NCBI RefSeq assembly: GCF_903915725.1
Contig: NZ_CAIWTY010000064.1
Location: 1-64,000 of the forward strand
DNA length: 64,000 nucleotides
From: an uncultured Rhodopila sp.
GTDB taxonomy: Bacteria > Pseudomonadota > Alphaproteobacteria > Acetobacterales > Acetobacteraceae
Direction: 5' to 3'
Shown here: positions 63,268-64,000 of the stretch, one piece after another
How the letters are laid out: every line of letters begins with the position of its first letter
How positions within the stretch are numbered: position 1 is the stretch's first letter
The notes under the pieces: model-generated
Told to the model about the DNA's origin: nothing
Seen by the model: the letters and a program-made list of their open reading frames with translations, nothing else
Database searches by the model: none
Program-made: the position numbers and the translations under genes

Positions 63268-64000
63268 ATGCGCATTCTGTCCGGCCTGCTGCTCGCCGTC
63301 GCGCTGCCGATCGGCGCCGCTCATGCCGCGGAACCGCCGGTGCTGCGCGTGTCCACGCAGATGAAGGACTATATCGAGACCTTCGCCCTGTCCGGCGCGC
63401 TGAATGATGCGCCGTATCGCGTCGAGTGGTCGCTGCTCGGCACCGCGACCGACGAGACCGCGTCGCTGCTGGCCAATACGACCGACCTCGCACTGGCCGA
63501 GGGCACCGTGTCGGTCACCCTGCAGCAGGGCGGCAGCCAGAAATCCTGGGCGGACGGACAGGCGCCGGTCACCATCATCGCCGCGTATGTGCCGCGGGAT
63601 TCCGTGCACTACAAAAGCATGGTCACCCTGGTCCGCGCGGACGGGCCGATCCACACGCCGTCCGATCTGAAGGGGCATTCGATCACCTTCAAGAAGGGCG
63701 GCAACATGAACACCCAGGCGCTGCTGAGCGTGAAGAAGGGCGGCCTGACGCCGCAGGACGTGACGTTCGTGGAACTCAATCCGGCCGAGGGGCTGGTCGC
63801 GTTCCGGTCCGGCCAGGTGGACGCGCTGACCAACGGTCCCGCTCTGGTGCAGAACCTGGTGGACAGCGGCAAGGCGCGGGTGCTGCTGACCAACACCGAC
63901 GTCGATTTTCCCGCCGGTCTCGCCACCGTCGTGCGCACGGCGGACCTGAAGGACGCGTCGCGTGAGGCGACCATCCGCGATTTCTTCCACCGCGTCCGCC
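63268..64000 (+). CDS. ABC transporter substrate-binding protein, SsuA-like, 3'-truncated by window edge
   Basis: The first 244 codons are present; the frame is open at the window end. The start ATG 63268 lies 2 nt after the permease stop, with TTGGAGG inside the permease end. The signal MRILSGLLLAVALPIGAAHAA is Sec-type, not Tat. The mature part has VLRVSTQMKDYIETFALSG, AEGTVSVTLQQGG, HTPSDLKGHSITFKKGGNMN and AFRSGQVDALTNGPALV, all normal for sulfonate/nitrate-type receptors. The ATPase gene probably lies beyond the window. Confidence 0.88.
   Translation, partial: MRILSGLLLAVALPIGAAHAAEPPVLRVSTQMKDYIETFALSGALNDAPYRVEWSLLGTATDETASLLANTTDLALAEGTVSVTLQQGGSQKSWADGQAPVTIIAAYVPRDSVHYKSMVTLVRADGPIHTPSDLKGHSITFKKGGNMNTQALLSVKKGGLTPQDVTFVELNPAEGLVAFRSGQVDALTNGPALVQNLVDSGKARVLLTNTDVDFPAGLATVVRTADLKDASREATIRDFFHRVR

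Noticed and set aside
1-64000. CRISPR arrays, tRNA or rRNA genes, IS elements
   Set aside because: No regular short repeats, cloverleaf sequences, transposase frames or terminal inverted repeats were found on reading both strands.

Overview
The window is GC-rich DNA with long antisense shadow frames, ATGA-type stop/start overlaps and many twin-arginine (Tat) signal peptides. Together with Aap-type permeases and DszA/NtaA-like monooxygenases, this suggests an alphaproteobacterium, perhaps Acetobacteraceae or Rhodospirillales-like. That placement is an inference; the window holds no rRNA, tRNA or other marker gene.

The theme is scavenging of organic sulfur (and perhaps nitrogen) compounds. There are eight luciferase-like (LLM) flavin monooxygenases of the NtaA/SnaA/DszA and SfnG types. 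There are three acyl-CoA-dehydrogenase-fold flavoproteins, two of them DszC/SfnB-like, and a DszB-like sulfinate desulfinase with its catalytic residues intact. Three complete peptide-type (Dpp/Opp) ABC importers, orphan or extra binding proteins, two complete Ssu/Tau-type importers and the start of a third supply transport. A four-domain rhodanese and a TorC/TorA respiratory oxyanion/sulfoxide reductase complete the set.

Layout: 0-0.9 kb 3' end of an LLM oxygenase; 0.9-2.0 MtaA/CmuA-like methyltransferase (-); 2.4-4.1 DHA2 exporter; 4.1-7.4 Aap-like amino-acid importer lacking its ATPase (-); 7.5-9.1 orphan Tat binding protein; 9.3-19.6 nine-gene operon LLM-SBP-DppBCDF-SDR-SBP-MmgE/PrpD; 19.6-20.8 acyl-CoA dehydrogenase (-); 21.2-25.5 cytochrome b561 (-), torC, torA; 25.5-26.9 LLM (-); 27.0-29.8 orphan SBP and DszC/SfnB-like enzyme; 29.9-35.05 foreign-looking island with a 1415-aa nuclease-STAND NTPase and two truncated genes; 35.05-37.2 DszC-like/DszB-like operon (-); 37.5-41.1 LLM and SsuCBA; 41.35-49.2 LLM-SBP-permease-permease-fused ATPase-LLM; 49.4-52.5 TauACB and a NifX-like protein; 52.6-59.1 LLM-DppBCDF-SBP (-); 59.4-64.0 LLM-rhodanese-SsuC-SsuA (runs off the end).

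How it may work (inference): ABC systems import small organosulfur compounds; oxygenases oxidise sulfide to sulfone and cleave C-S bonds; the DszB-like enzyme releases sulfite from a sulfinate; rhodanese handles sulfane sulfur; TorCA reduces N- or S-oxides. No flavin reductase and no transcription regulator were recognised in the 64 kb, so reduced flavin and control must come from elsewhere. The STAND gene is unrelated to this metabolism and looks like an acquired anti-phage defence gene.
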